Positions 1 to 12,800 of a DNA stretch of 64,000 bases are shown piece after piece. This DNA comes from Mugil cephalus (lineage: Eukaryota > Chordata > Actinopteri > Mugiliformes > Mugilidae): the NCBI RefSeq assembly GCF_022458985.1, contig NC_061786.1, positions 6,352,001 through 6,416,000 on the forward strand, read 5' to 3'. The translations under genes and the position numbers were made by a program. The notes beneath the pieces were generated by a model. It had not been told where the DNA came from. It did not search any database and saw only the letters and a list, made by a program, of their open reading frames with translations. Every line of letters starts with the position of its first letter. Position 1 is the first letter of the stretch.

Positions 1-3000
1 CTGAATTTCTTCCAAAGGCTTGCAGACAGTTTGAGCGTCCCCTCCATGGAAATCTTCCATCCGATGCCAGGTAATTGTCCGGGTATGTTTCTCAATTCTA
101 CGCCAACAGCAATCTAGCCTTGTCATCTGCTCTTGAGGCTCTTGGAGAGGTGAAAATTGCCACCTCAGCGGAACAACTGCAGAGTGAGAATTTGATCAGC
201 AGCCTGTTCCAGACACAAATCCTTCCATTCTTGGCCTCTCCGTCAACAACTTCCTATTCTGCCTGAGTTCCACCAACTTCAGCTGTGCGACGTACCGGAT
301 TGTGTAAGTAATTATGGGACGATTCTGCCTATTGCCTGTCAAGAGGATTTCAGAGACACCTGCAGTTTTTCTCGCAGTTTGGATTGTAAAAGTACCTCTC
401 TCAAAACTTAGCATCCAGGCATTCGGCAACCAAACAGCATTCATGGACAGAGACAGACAGCAGCAGTCTTCACTCACTTCATCCAACCATTCCTGTCAAG
501 AAATGACACATCAGGTGAAGGAAGGCGCTTTGGTTCCATTTGATAATGTATAGAAAAAGCATGTGCTTGTGACTCCCTGCCAATATCTGCTTCCTTTTTC
601 TTTCGCAGATCCTGGCTGTGTCTCATCTTACACAAATAGTAAAGACTGGCTACAGGCAAACTCGCAAGCTTCTCTGCTTTTGCCACCTGCGGATAACAGC
701 CCTCTATTTCACTTCTCAAGTGTGAGTGGCGGTGCAATTGTGGCGTTCTTCTGGCGAACTGAATCTTTTAATGATGGCTTTCTACTACTGTCTTTGACCT
801 CATATTGATTCCCTTTGTAGGCCGAAGTTTGTCAGAGCTCTCTTCTTCTCACTGGCGCAGTAGTTCAGAGCTCGGGGGCCTCAAACGACACAGACCTAAT
901 CGACAGAGTCTTTGAGGAACTCGAGGATGGAACGCTCTGGAAAATGTGGATGAATTCCTAACAGAGCTGACAGCAAATGGAGAGGTAGGCTGCTCTTCGA
1001 AGTGGGAAGGGAAGACTCCTGGATTTACAACCCAGTGCTGTCAGCACTCTGATATGTATCTAAACTTCTGCGTCGAATAAAGGGGATTTATTCATACCCG
1101 TTAAATCGTTGCACTCTTTCGAGTATTCTTACGATGTACTTGCAGTCAACTGCGCGGGTTTAAATCATCTCGTGTTGTAATTTGGCAGGTCCATGATTTC
1201 CAACTGCTGTGAGGGATCACGTAATGAATAGGACCTTCCTCATCATCAGTCCACACCTCCCGCACTTCAACAAAGATGACTATTATGCCTGGTTCCATGT
1301 GAAACTGGTTTCCATCCTCGCTAGTTTCACTCCAGTGATGCTTGAGAAGGCAACCTCAAACATAAACTGCACAAATTACCATGTCATGTGAGTGTCACTG
1401 TGGGAACAAGCAAGACTGTAATTGCAAAATTATGAGAGGGACTGTGCAAGAATGTTTTTGAATTTTTTTTTTTTTTAACCCAACCTTTGCAGTGTGAGTG
1501 GGGTAGCCAAAGTCTTCCCTGCGATGCCCTTGCATAGAAAACAAGGACTCACAGATGTTCTTCTGGGCTACCTGACAAATTCAGCAAGTGTCATCAACGA
1601 ACCAGGTAAGGCTGACGCAGTACGCTGCGCAGTGTGGTTGCTCATGCGGACTTCAAAGCTGTCCACGGACTTGAATTGTGAAAAAATATTCTGAAATAGC
1701 ACTGAGAAAAAAACTGACCCTCCAACTCTTGCATGTGCATGACTGGAAATATGCTGGTGCAGTTGTACTCATGCAATGTCCACCTTTGATCTCAGTTTGC
1801 AGGCAGGGAATGAGAGTGATGCCGAATGGGTTGAAGCAAACTTGGGTCCGTTCTCCCAGTTCACAACATACTCTGAGCTCAAAGTCTTCAACCTCTCAGG
1901 AGTAAGTCATGCATTTAACTGCCAAGCTACTTCAGAACAGCAGCACAACATTGGGAACTTGGAAAGGCCACACGCAGGGCGGTTTCACCATTTCCAAGCT
2001 AACAATCTTCATACATCCTCTTTGTTTGGATCACCAGGTGGCAGTTGTGGACGTCCTCTCCCACAGCAGAAGGCAGAGTTCCTCCTGGATGCAGACAGCG
2101 GCGCTTTGCTGGATGTGGAGGTTGTGAAGGCGGTTCACAAGCTTGACAAATCTGTGGTGAAGAGCAGCTCAATGACTTTTTCCAGGTTTTACCAACATCA
2201 TCAAGCAGGTAAATGTTTAACATTAACATTGGCACACTTGCCTACAATGTTGTTTGACAAACCGGCCAAGTACATATATATCGTGTGGACTGGAGGACTT
2301 TTTACTGACGCTCTTGGGGGGCCAAGATTGACTGAAATTGACCCGTCGCTGGTGTGTTTCTTGACTGATTTGCTTTGCTGATGCCTCAAGCCACGCCTCT
2401 GATGCCAGGTACAAAGATTGTCACCAAGCTTGGCTTCTTCTGAATCGCAACATGGTGTTTTTTCTTCCAGAAAAACATCACCATCGTCGCAAATCCAGCT
2501 GCACAGGACACCATCTTGAACCTGACCTTGACAGCCCTTGCTCCTGCTTTTGAGGATTTTGAGCCTGAAGACTTCAGCTGTGGTTCCAGTCTATTTGGCT
2601 CCCGTGATGGCGAGCCTTCGTCCTGACAGCTTGCGGGTGATCCCAAGGAACATCAGCTGCGCATCCTACAGAGAAATGTAGAGATGATATTTTTGGCATC
2701 CACAGTTGGATATTCTGCTTTTGCGTGATGTCAAACTTTGATTCTAGACCAGTCGCACATGTTCTGTTCCCTTCCTACAGTCTCAGTGGCCTTCAGCAAA
2801 GTTTGAAATTCCTGCCGCTGGCTGTTTCGCATGGCGTCAGATCAAGCATACGTCACTCAAAGAGACATTCACAGGTACTGGCTAAAACAGCCTGCTGACA
2901 AACTTTAAGTAAGGCCTGTGACGACAACTGCCGTGATGCATACCTTCATTTTTTTTTGTTTTGTTTTGTTTTTTCTCAATAGGTTGCTCAGACCAGATTC

Positions 3001-3755
3001 CTTCGCGGTAAGCTTATCACAGTGTTCATATTAGATTGGCAGGACACGTTTTGATCAAGATTTACAAGACGCGTGTTTAGCACAGCACTTTGTAATGAAG
3101 GCCATGTCAAGGTATTTTAAGTAACTTTTCCACTATACTGAAAATAATGTTTTCTTTGTCCCAGTGCAAGAAGACCACAGTTGACGGTAAGTCTGCAAAA
3201 TACCAGACAGTTGAACCTTGATTACACGTTGCATTCTGATCTACCAATATCTGATACACAACATTGTCATTTCACAGAGAACCTCATCTGTGCTGCAGTG
3301 GACAGGTGGGTGGATTGCTCTTTTGTCCTGTGCTGAGTGTGAATATGGAATTCCTTTTGCGCACTAAACCAAAGTGACAATGAATGTCTATTGATTGTTT
3401 CTCAGCTCAAAACCCAACAAACCCTGTCAGTGACAATTCTTCTACAGCTCTGTGCAATTTCACCATCACTGACATGCTTGCTCCTCGTAGATTGTTTTGT
3501 GTAAGCTGTAAAACCCACAAAAAGATATAGCTTTTGCTACATCAGCATCTTGAGACAAATTACCACAAGCCCTGACTAGTACGTTGTGTTTCTTGAACAT
3601 TTTTATCCCCCCAAGGCACAAGTCCACACACAGCAACTTGGTCACGCTTATGAAGTGCTCACTGGAAAGCCAAAGGGTATACCCAGTAGAAGTCTGAAGC
3701 TTTTTTTCCAAAGGCTTCTCCTGCACTGGACCGGCTTGAGACGCTCGCCACCATG
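1..3755 (+). CDS. Upstream exons of the mesothelin-like gene, carrying frame-breaking 1-base deletions
   Basis: Exons of the same gene that continues at 3845; the true start is off the left edge. Exons seen: <1-70, about 101-303, 412-514, 609-721, 821-984, 1189-1387, 1493-1605, 1807-1901, 2038-2208, about 2472-2680, about 2780-2880, 2983-3007, 3165-3186, 3278-3305, 3406-3500 and 3616-3755. Splice sites are mostly intact, but many exons are 1 to 6 bases short of their counterparts downstream: 103 against 104, 113 against 119, 164 against 168, 199 against 200. Exon 2038-2208 gives a sensible module only if single bases are restored in C, T and G runs, and about 2472-2680 behaves alike. From about 2980 onward, small exons give a Cys-rich linker (CSDQ, CKKTTVD, ENLICAAVD, ALCNFTITD). 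Either a decayed module or, more likely, poorly corrected sequence of a real one. Confidence 0.6.
102..1901 (+). repeat. Near-identical copy of 3854-5691, about 40 bases shorter
   Basis: Exons and introns of 102-1901 match 3854-5691 almost base for base, including a poly-T tract before the sixth exon. Differences are mostly missing bases in this copy: gccacc against gccaacc, tcaac against tccaac, gatgga against gatggga, ccctttgtag against cccttttgtag. A few substitutions also occur (aaacata against aaacgta). Identity stops in the exon ending CTCTCAG; beyond it the two copies are diverged paralogous modules. Confidence 0.9.
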
Positions 3756-3844
3756 GTAAATCCACTAGCACAGTTTCACAGGACTGGTGCTGCCTCGTGT
3801 GAATTCTGTCCGGCCGTAATGCTGTTTTCTTCTTTCAATTCTAG

Positions 3845-6800
3845 GCGCCCCAAAACAGCAATCTAGCCTTGTCATCTGCTCTTGAGGCTCTTGGAGAGGT
3901 GAAAATTGCCAACCTCAGCCGGGGACAACTGCAGAGTGAGAATTTGATCAGCAGCCTGTTCCAGACACAAATCCTTCCATTCTTGGCCTCTCCGTCCAAC
4001 AACTTCCTATTCTGCCTGAGTTCCACCAACTTCAGCTGTGCGACGTACCGGATTGTGTAAGTAATTATGGGACAGATTCTGCCTATTGCCCTGTCAAGAG
4101 GATTTCAGAGACACCTGCAGTTTTTCTCGCAGTTTGGATTGTAAAAGTACCTCTCTCAAAACTTAGCATCCAGGCATTCGGCAACCAAACAGCATTCATG
4201 GACAGAGACAGACAGCAAGCAGTCTTCACTCACTTCATCCAACCATTCCTGTCAAGAAATGACACATCAGGTGAAGGAAGGCGCTTTGGTTCCATTTGAT
4301 AATGTATAGAAAAAGCATGTGCTTGTGACTCCCTGCCAATATCTGCTTCCTTTTTCTTTCGCAGATCCTGGCTGTGTCTCATCTTACACAAATAGTAAAG
4401 ACTGGCTACAGGCAAACCTCGCAAGCTTCTCTGCTTTTGCCACCCTGCAGGATATACAAGCCCTCTATTTCAACTTCTCAAGTGTGAGTGGCGGGTGCAA
4501 TTGTGGCGTTCTTCTGGCGAACTGAAATCTTTTAATGATGGCTTTCTAACTACTGTTCTTTGACCTCATATTGATTCCCTTTTGTAGGCCGAAGGTTTGT
4601 CAGAGCTCTCTTCTTCTCAGCTGGCGCAGTACGTTCAGAGCTCGGGGGCCTCAAACGACACAGACCTAATCGACAGAGTCTTTGAGGAACTCGAGGATGG
4701 GAACGCTCTGGAAAATGTGGATGAATTCCTAACAGAGCTGACAGCAAATGGAGAGGTAGGCTGCTCTTCGAAGCTGGGGAAGAGGAAGACTCCTGGATTT
4801 ACAACCCAGTGCTGTCAGCACTCTGATATGTATCTAAACTTCTGCGTCGAATAAAGGGGATTTATTCATACCCGTTAAATCGTTGCACTCTTTCGAGTAT
4901 TCTATACGATGTACTTGCAGTCAACTGCGCAGGGTTTAAATCATCTCGTGTTGTAATTTGGCAGGTCCATGATTTCCAACCTGCTGTGAGGGATCACGTA
5001 ATGAATAGGACCTTCCTCATCATCAGTCCACACCTCCCGCACTTCAACAAAGATGACTATTATGCCTGGTTCCATGTGAAACTGGTTTCCATCCTCGCTA
5101 GTTTCACTCCAGTGATGCTTGAGAAGGCAACCTCAAACGTAAACTGCACAAATTACCATGTCATGTGAGTGTCACTGTGGGAACAAGCAAGACTGTAATT
5201 GCAAAATTACTGAGAAGGGACTGTGCAAGAATGTTTTTGAATTCTTTTTTTTTTTTTTTTTAACCCAACCTTTGCAGTGTGAGTGGGGTAGCCAAAGTCT
5301 TCCCTGCGATGCCCTTGCATAGAAAACAAGGACTCACAGATGTTCTTCTGGGCTACCTGACAAATTCAGCAAGTGTCATCAACGAACCAGGTAAGGCTGA
5401 CGCAGTACGCTGCGCAGTGTGGTTGCTCATGCGCACTTCAAAGCTGTCCACGGACTTGAAATTGTGAAAAAACTATTCTGAAATAGCACTGAGAAGAAAA
5501 CTGACCCTCCAACTCTTGCATGTGCATGACTGGGAAATATGCTGGTGCAGTTGTACTCATGCCAATGTCCACCTTTGATCTCAGTTTGCAGGCAGGGAAT
5601 TGAGAGTGATGCCGAATGGGTTGAAGCAAACTTGGGTCCGTTCTCCCAGTTCACAACATACTCTGAGCTCAAAGTCTTCAACCTCTCAGCGGTACGCCCC
5701 CATAATCTCCATTGATGCATATGTCACCACCAACAATACTTGAGAAAACCGTATATACAATAATGTATATAGAACTTACATTCATTTTTTTCCTCATATA
5801 TCTGTCTTAGGTCAGTCTACTGAACTCACTTTCGTCAGGACAAAAAGCTGAGTTCCTCCTTGAACAAAATAACTTAGCAAATGAGACCCTCGTGAAACTT
5901 GTTTTTGCAAGTATTAATTTGCCATCACCTGTGGAAGCCCTTGGCTCTTTCTTCGACGGATTTGTTCGTGGTTCAAAAGAGGTGATTTTTTTCATCAAAT
6001 AAGTTTTTCAATTTTCTTTCTAATGTACCTAAATATCAACTTAAGAACTTGTTTTATTTCTCAATAGCAAAACCTGACGACCCTTGACCCCAGAGTCAGT
6101 GAGACAATCCTCAATCTAACATTAATTGCACTTCACCCAAAACTTCCTATGCTGACTGCAGAAGACTTCAAGATATGGTTCCAGGTTTATCTGCCTTTGT
6201 TCCTTCCAAGCGTCAACTCTGAAACTCTTGAAATTATTCCAAGAAGTATCACCTGTAATTCCTATCAAGAGATGTGAGTGAACGTTGTGTTAGTCTTTGT
6301 AATAATGACAATGTTGCGTTCAAATCTAAACAGGACAAGGAAAGGCAAATATTTCCTCACACATTTAATGAATTTTTTTTGTCTCCTCAGTGTCAAGGGG
6401 TTAGACAACATTTTCAGCAAACTCTCTGAAAGGCAGACGCAGCAAGTTTTTACATTCACAACCGACTACCTTAAGAGACAGTCCTCCTCAGGTAACTTGG
6501 AATGCCTCGCACTATAACTTTGAGTCTGTGGTTATGGTTAGTTTTTAACTTACTATGATCTTAATTTCTCTCATAATTATTTTTTCTAGGTTTCGCCTGT
6601 GTTGAATTTGTGAATGATGACAGACTGTGGCTTAAGGACAACTTTGGACAGTTCGTTGTGCATGCCGCCTACAAAGATTTTGTGACCCTGAAGAAGAATT
6701 TCAATGGAGTAAGTGTTGCCACTGAGTCCTGGCTTGAACCTTGCCCATTCACACTGGTTTATTATAAGAGAGTTTTTTTCTTTCTTTTTAATGTGACCTA

Positions 6801-9800
6801 TTACTTGAAATAAACCATAAGAATGTGAACTAAATTTTTAATAAAGTCTTTTTCAGTATGAATGATAATAATAGCATAACACAGTCAGCGAAAACTAAAA
6901 CATCTAATGTCCATTAATTTCATAACATCTTAGTATTTGGTGTACTTGTGTTTTGCTTTAATGACAGCATGCTGTCCAACTGCCCGAGCTCTGTGTCTTT
7001 GCTCAAATGCCTATTGTTACGTCAAGGTTGCATGACTTTCTCTGTCCTCAGCATTCACTGGTATTTTAGGGTAGGTAAAGTACTCGCTGACCTAAATATA
7101 GACTTTTCAGTTACTGCGAGAAATTCCTGGAGGCCTCTACTCACCCAATACTTAACCACTAGTATTCAGAGATCCTGTGATAATATCACTGATTGGACTT
7201 GGCATGTTTCAGCAGATTTTGTATCTGTGCTACAGTAGGTACAGTAGGTACTGTGGTACAGTAGGTAACTTTTGCTGAGGATTTGAGGCACATAATAACA
7301 TAATTCTAACAGCTAAACAATGACTGCAAGTTGATTAAATTGACAAGTTTCTGTGTCATCTGAATGTGTGCTTTAGTGGAAGGATTCAACTTATTCAACT
7401 GAATGCCACAAATTTGGATTGCACTGCATGTCTACAGTATAAACCCTGTGGTTAATTAAACAATGTGTCAGTGATAAAGTACTTTTTGTACTTTTTACTC
7501 ACCAACCGCCAATGTAAAAACAACTATAATGAATCCGCAAGCTGATGAACTGATGAACAACATACATTTCAAAACAAAAGTGATAATGTACTTACCTTGA
7601 TGTGTCATGAACAAATTCCTAAAACTAAATCTTAGAAACTGTATCATGGTGTTCTAGTGGAGGACATGGCGTGGAGAAAATACGAAAGCTACATTTAGTA
7701 TAGATATTAAGCACTTACAATCACTCACTAGCTGCAATTTCCTCAGCTCGGTCAGCATAATACTCTTTAGGTTTAGGAGCGAAACCAAGAAGGTTATTAA
7801 TCAATCATTCCATCATTCATGTTTTGTCAGCACATTACTTACCCAAGTAATGTGGGGTCCTCTGCTGAAGTAAATTGTGTAAAACTGTGCCTTACTGATT
7901 TGGTACTTTTCAATTTTAGGTGGCAGTTGCAGATCTTCTCACTCTCAATCAGTTGGCTCAGCTTGCAGCAACCCCCTCACAGCTGAACAAGACACAAGAT
8001 GTGACAAAAGTCATGGCAGTCATCAACCCAGTTGACTTTGCTGCTTTCTTTAACTTTGTCTCACCAGCCATTGAGGTAAAAATCCAACAAGCTGGCTCCT
8101 TTTTCCTTAGTATTAGTTCTGTTTTTCATTATAGTAAGACTTTATGTCAATACTGTACGTGAAAGAAACATGCAAATTCAAAGTTAAACAAATGTATTGC
8201 TTTAATAAATCTGCTCTAATAGGAAATATTAACTATTTTACTACTGACTGGATGGCATTTCTAGAGTTTTACCTGTTATTTTACAGGACGCAGATGGGGA
8301 AATATGACCAATTTATATACTATTTTTTATGTGATTAGTCAACTAATGAATAGTTCAGTTATTGCCTATGACCTCTTTGCTGTCTAGAATCGCATTTGCA
8401 GATAACTACAAAAAAAAGAAAGCGTAACTTATAAACATGTAATGCTACTTACCACAAAAGTTTAAGTTGCTAGCTAGCTGCTCTAGCAGTTTAAACTAGC
8501 CTTGCCATTAAATGTCATATTTGGCTGTTATTTTTGTATTGATTTTTGTTTCCTTAGTAACACAGCTAATAATAATAAAGGCTAGATAACATTTTCAATT
8601 GATGAAACAGATGAAAGCTAAATGCAGTTTTGTTCTTGGAGCTATTTTTGCCTGGTTCACCTTAGCTAAAACTAATGAACTCTAAAGCATTAACTCTATA
8701 GTGTTTTAGGGGTTGATGATGAATTGCTTTTCACTGGTGGTTAAAGTTGGGAAAGATTCAAGTTCACAAATGCCATTTTCAGCTAATTTAAATAACTATT
8801 AAAATAACAGCAATAACAAACAGAAAACTAACAAAGTTCATCATTGGGTTACACCCACCAGAAACTCATATGATTAGGGTCAGCTAACGACCAGGTACAT
8901 ACCTGCAAATAGATGATGGTTCAAATTAACCCATGTGGTGTCCAGTTTTTCCACAGTTAGTGATGCCCCTACAACACATCCATCTGAATCAGTAACCTGC
9001 AAATTTAAAAATTTAAATAAATAATCTGCACATTTAAATCCCTTATCTGCAAATTTCCGGGTTGGTGATTTTAGGATCAGAATAGGAATACCTTGCATAC
9101 AACAGCTATATTACATTGTCAATGGTTCCAACTTCCCAAAGGCTTAAAGCTAAGTTAAATATATAGGAGGACCAAAGGGTTACATTTTATAGTTGCAATG
9201 TATTGTTTCTAAAGCATCATCAACTTTTTAATCAGACCCCATTGAGCAAAATTAAATAACCTACTCACGAATGACATCGATTCACCCATGTTTGAACACT
9301 GGCTCACGGAAGCAAGTGTGAATGTATACTATCACTGAAACAATTCATGTAACCACATGTATGCTATACATATCCACACAGGCCAACCCAGACAGCTACA
9401 CAGACGAGGTGAAATCTGCCTTCCTCCAGGAAGTTTTCAAAAGAGGAAATCTGTCCTCTCCAGCTGTCAGTGACAAAGAGTTCCTGCTGTGGCTCAGGGT
9501 TCGACTGAGCCCTCTCCTGGTCAACCTCGCCCCCACCCTGGTGACACCCTTATTCAACATCAAGATGGGCAGGAGTTGCAACATCAGCCAAGAGATGTAA
9601 GATTATCTACACCCTTAACTACACCCTTAATAGTTTGCAAGAAACTGACATTATTAGCTGTGGTCTGTGACAGGGCTATAAATAGAGTACTTTGTTGAGT
9701 GTATTGGAAACAGTCAAATAAGTATATTGTGTATATTTTTTAGGATTATACTGCTGGACAAACTGCAAATGACACTCAGCAATAAGACACAACAGGAGAT

Positions 9801-12800
9801 CTACAGAAATATCCTCCTCTTTCTCCAAGGTTTGTGCAGAATTTTTATTTAAATATCGTATATAAATAATGGCAAAAATGTCCTAAATGTCCTAAAACAA
9901 CAAACTGTCTTATAAAACAGGTCCACCACAACTGAAGTGCTACAGTGATGGAAGCTTCTACAAATATCTGAGAAATACATTCCTCGATTTTGGCTTTCCA
10001 GATGTGTCTATGTTCTTGTCACTTCTGCCACCAACACGTGAATCAGAGGTGACAAGAAATCACATGATTATAGCTACAATACAGAAGCTTACAGGTGTGG
10101 TGTTTTTCCAGCAATAATATTATATGTCTCTTTTTTTTTTTTTGTCTCCAGCTCCTAAGCACCATCAGCACCTCAGAGCTCCATCAGTTCCTCAGCCAAC
10201 CCAATGTGATCAGTAACAAATCTGACATCTGTGTCATCTTCAACAACTACAACAACACCTTTACCTTCCTGGAAACTGTATGTGAAAGCTACCATTAAAC
10301 ATACAAAATGAATGCCAAAAGTTGTAGTTTTCACATTTTTTATAAATTGTTAGCCTGATATCATAATTGCATCAGTTATTTTTTGACTTGCTGTTGCAAT
10401 ATGTGCTTGCTGAAAATTGTGTCTTTGTTCAAATATGACTTGGGCAATTGTGCAATTAGGAATACTAACGAAATGTAACACCTGTCACGTTTATATGTCT
10501 GTAAAGTTACCAATGTTCCCCCAGAATGTCATTAAACGTGTAAATACATTCCATTAGGAGGACATTCGAGATGATTTGAAGATGGTGATCCTCCCTTGTG
10601 TTTGGCCCTTGGCCCTGAGCAGCAGCAGCAGATCTGAAGCTGATTCCTGGTTCGATCTACGGTTGAAGGACTATCTTAGATTCCTAAGAAAAAGCATGAT
10701 CAACTTCAGCATGGTGCAGAATGCTACATGCTTTGCTTTTCAGAAGCTGTAAGTGTCTTTTTTTACTGCATCAGAAATTTCAGTGGATTGATTACATGAG
10801 TGATTACAATTTTGGGTTGTTTTTCTATCATTAGGGTCACTGTAATGGGGAATAACTTCACATACAGTGGTTCTGATTTTGGACAAGAGGATGTGTATGC
10901 CACCATCAATACCTACTTGAGAGTTGGTAAGATATTTGAGTATGGGCAATGTATAATAGATGTGTAATGCCCAGTACCAATATGGTGTGTTGTGTTTTAG
11001 ATACATAGATAGATTTGTGTATTTTGTATTGTATATTCACAACTCTTGTATGTTGTTAAATTATAGCCTGGCATAGCCACACTCAATTCCTTTCAGAATA
11101 TGAGTCTGGTAACATGCCATTTTTACTTACACTGAAAAAAAAGAACTCCTTATGCAATTGGATAGTCTTGCAACCAATCACAGCCATTTTGTTGTAAACA
11201 AACTCAAATCCACAGTGCTCAGATCACATGAATGTCTATATTCTTGTTACCCTTCAGTCCTGTACTAAGTAAAGCCTGCTCAAACAATTTGATTGGCTAA
11301 GCAGATCTTTATAGTTCAAATTACTAAATGTATGCTAACATCCTTAAATGAGACAGCTAGCCATGCTCAATATTTCTTAGTATTCTTGCTGTCATGTGCT
11401 ACAGTAGCGTGCTGATTACTGACAGCATCGCTGTATGCTTATATTTTATCAGTTTTTCTGGTCCTTCTTTTCATCATATAAAGAGATTAAATAATTGTAA
11501 CATTATATTGTGTAGATTCTAATAGAGATTAATTTGTTACCATGTTGGATTTTGGATTTACACAGGCTCTGGAGCCAGATGCTACAATGCCAGGGATGCA
11601 GAATTGAACTCTACCGCCTGGTTTGACGATAACATCGGCAGCTTCGTGACATATATCACCCTGAATGATCTCACAGCCTTTGTCTCCACCACTCAGGTCA
11701 GTGCTTTAGTAACATTAATACCTTTGAAGTTCATTGAAGCTGTGAATTCAATGACACTTGTTAATGTGGTAAGGTTTGCTCAAATGTGTTTGCACATTAC
11801 AGAAAAATTCAATTTTGTATTCAGTTAAAAGAAAAAATCTTAATTATAAGAATTTGATAATGAATATTAAGTAAGTAGTTTTCTTTATGTCTGAAGATCC
11901 AAGCATTCCTGGAGAATCAAGCAAACCTGGAGCTCTTCAACAACTCAGCAATCCCAGAGAACGTAACCGATTACTACATCGCACAGCTCTTTGCTTTCAA
12001 CCCAGCTTTCAGTCCCGTGAAGTAAGTGTCCGCAAGTAAAAAAAAAAAAAAAAAAATGCAACTGTAACATGTAAATTGTACATATAATTTAGTTGACGAA
12101 TGATCTGTGAATTGCTGTCCTTCTGTGTATGAGATGGAAACCTATTCCATTTTTCTTTCAGACTTCCAGGCCTTCTCCTGTGCTCTTCTGAGGTCCCAGC
12201 TTTGGCCTATTCTCCTTTGAATGAAGCTGATACCATAGTTGTCTTGAACAAGTTGGAGGAATTCTGTAATGAAAGCAAGGATCCTGAGGTACCAGTCCTA
12301 AAAGTTTCTAGTTACATTAATATTAATAAAATTTATTTCTGCAGAACTTTTCAGAATGACGTTACAGGCTCCAGGGCAAGGTTAAAAATGACAGGCCAAC
12401 AAAGAGTTACCGACAATAAAGACACCAATTACTGCTATGGGTGATCTCTAAAAACTATTATTAAAACACCTTTATCTCCAGATAATTCTTGACGACATGA
12501 CTGAATCCTCTTTAAATGTGTGTCTCCCATGTTTTTTACCATGTGTCTCATACTGTGCTGTAATGTGGTGGACTTTGTGAAATGGGGACAGGTCTAAAAG
12601 GAGGTGTTTAAAATCAGGGCATTCATCTCAACTTTTAAGTACATTCACATTAAAATTAATTCTTCTGCATTTACATTGTTTTTTTGTTTGTTTGTTTGTT
12701 TGTTTTTGTTTTTACAAAATCAACATTCATCATATCCAAAAGTTTAACTGCACAATTAAATACAGTATTATTATTTTGTAGATGCTTGTTGTAGCCAAGA

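Larger units (their letters stand above)
3845..12288 (+). repeat. Five tandem four-exon modules inside the mesothelin-like gene
   Basis: The N-terminal half repeats one exon plan: an exon of about 190-215 bp ending in phase 2 after a Cys-x-x-Tyr/Phe motif, one of 86-113 bp ending in phase 1, one of 95-131 bp ending in phase 0, and a phase-0 exon of 126-171 bp. Units: 3845-4755, 4965-5981, 6068-8075, 9382-10277 and 10558-12288 (its last part split in two). Exon 3 of each unit carries a W/Y-L/V-x-x-N-L/F-G-like core (DWLQANLASF, EWVEANLGPF, LWLKDNFGQF, KYLRNTFLDF, AWFDDNIGSF). Exon 4 carries LSxxQLAQ-like sequence. The units are clearly diverged from each other, so these are old internal duplications. 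They resemble the superhelical repeats proposed for the mesothelin/stereocilin/otoancorin group. Confidence 0.75.

Noticed and set aside
1776..2381. 201-codon open frame, + strand
   Set aside because: It runs through a good donor at 1902 and acceptor at 2037 and mixes exon with intron of the mesothelin-like gene; only the exon parts resemble the family.
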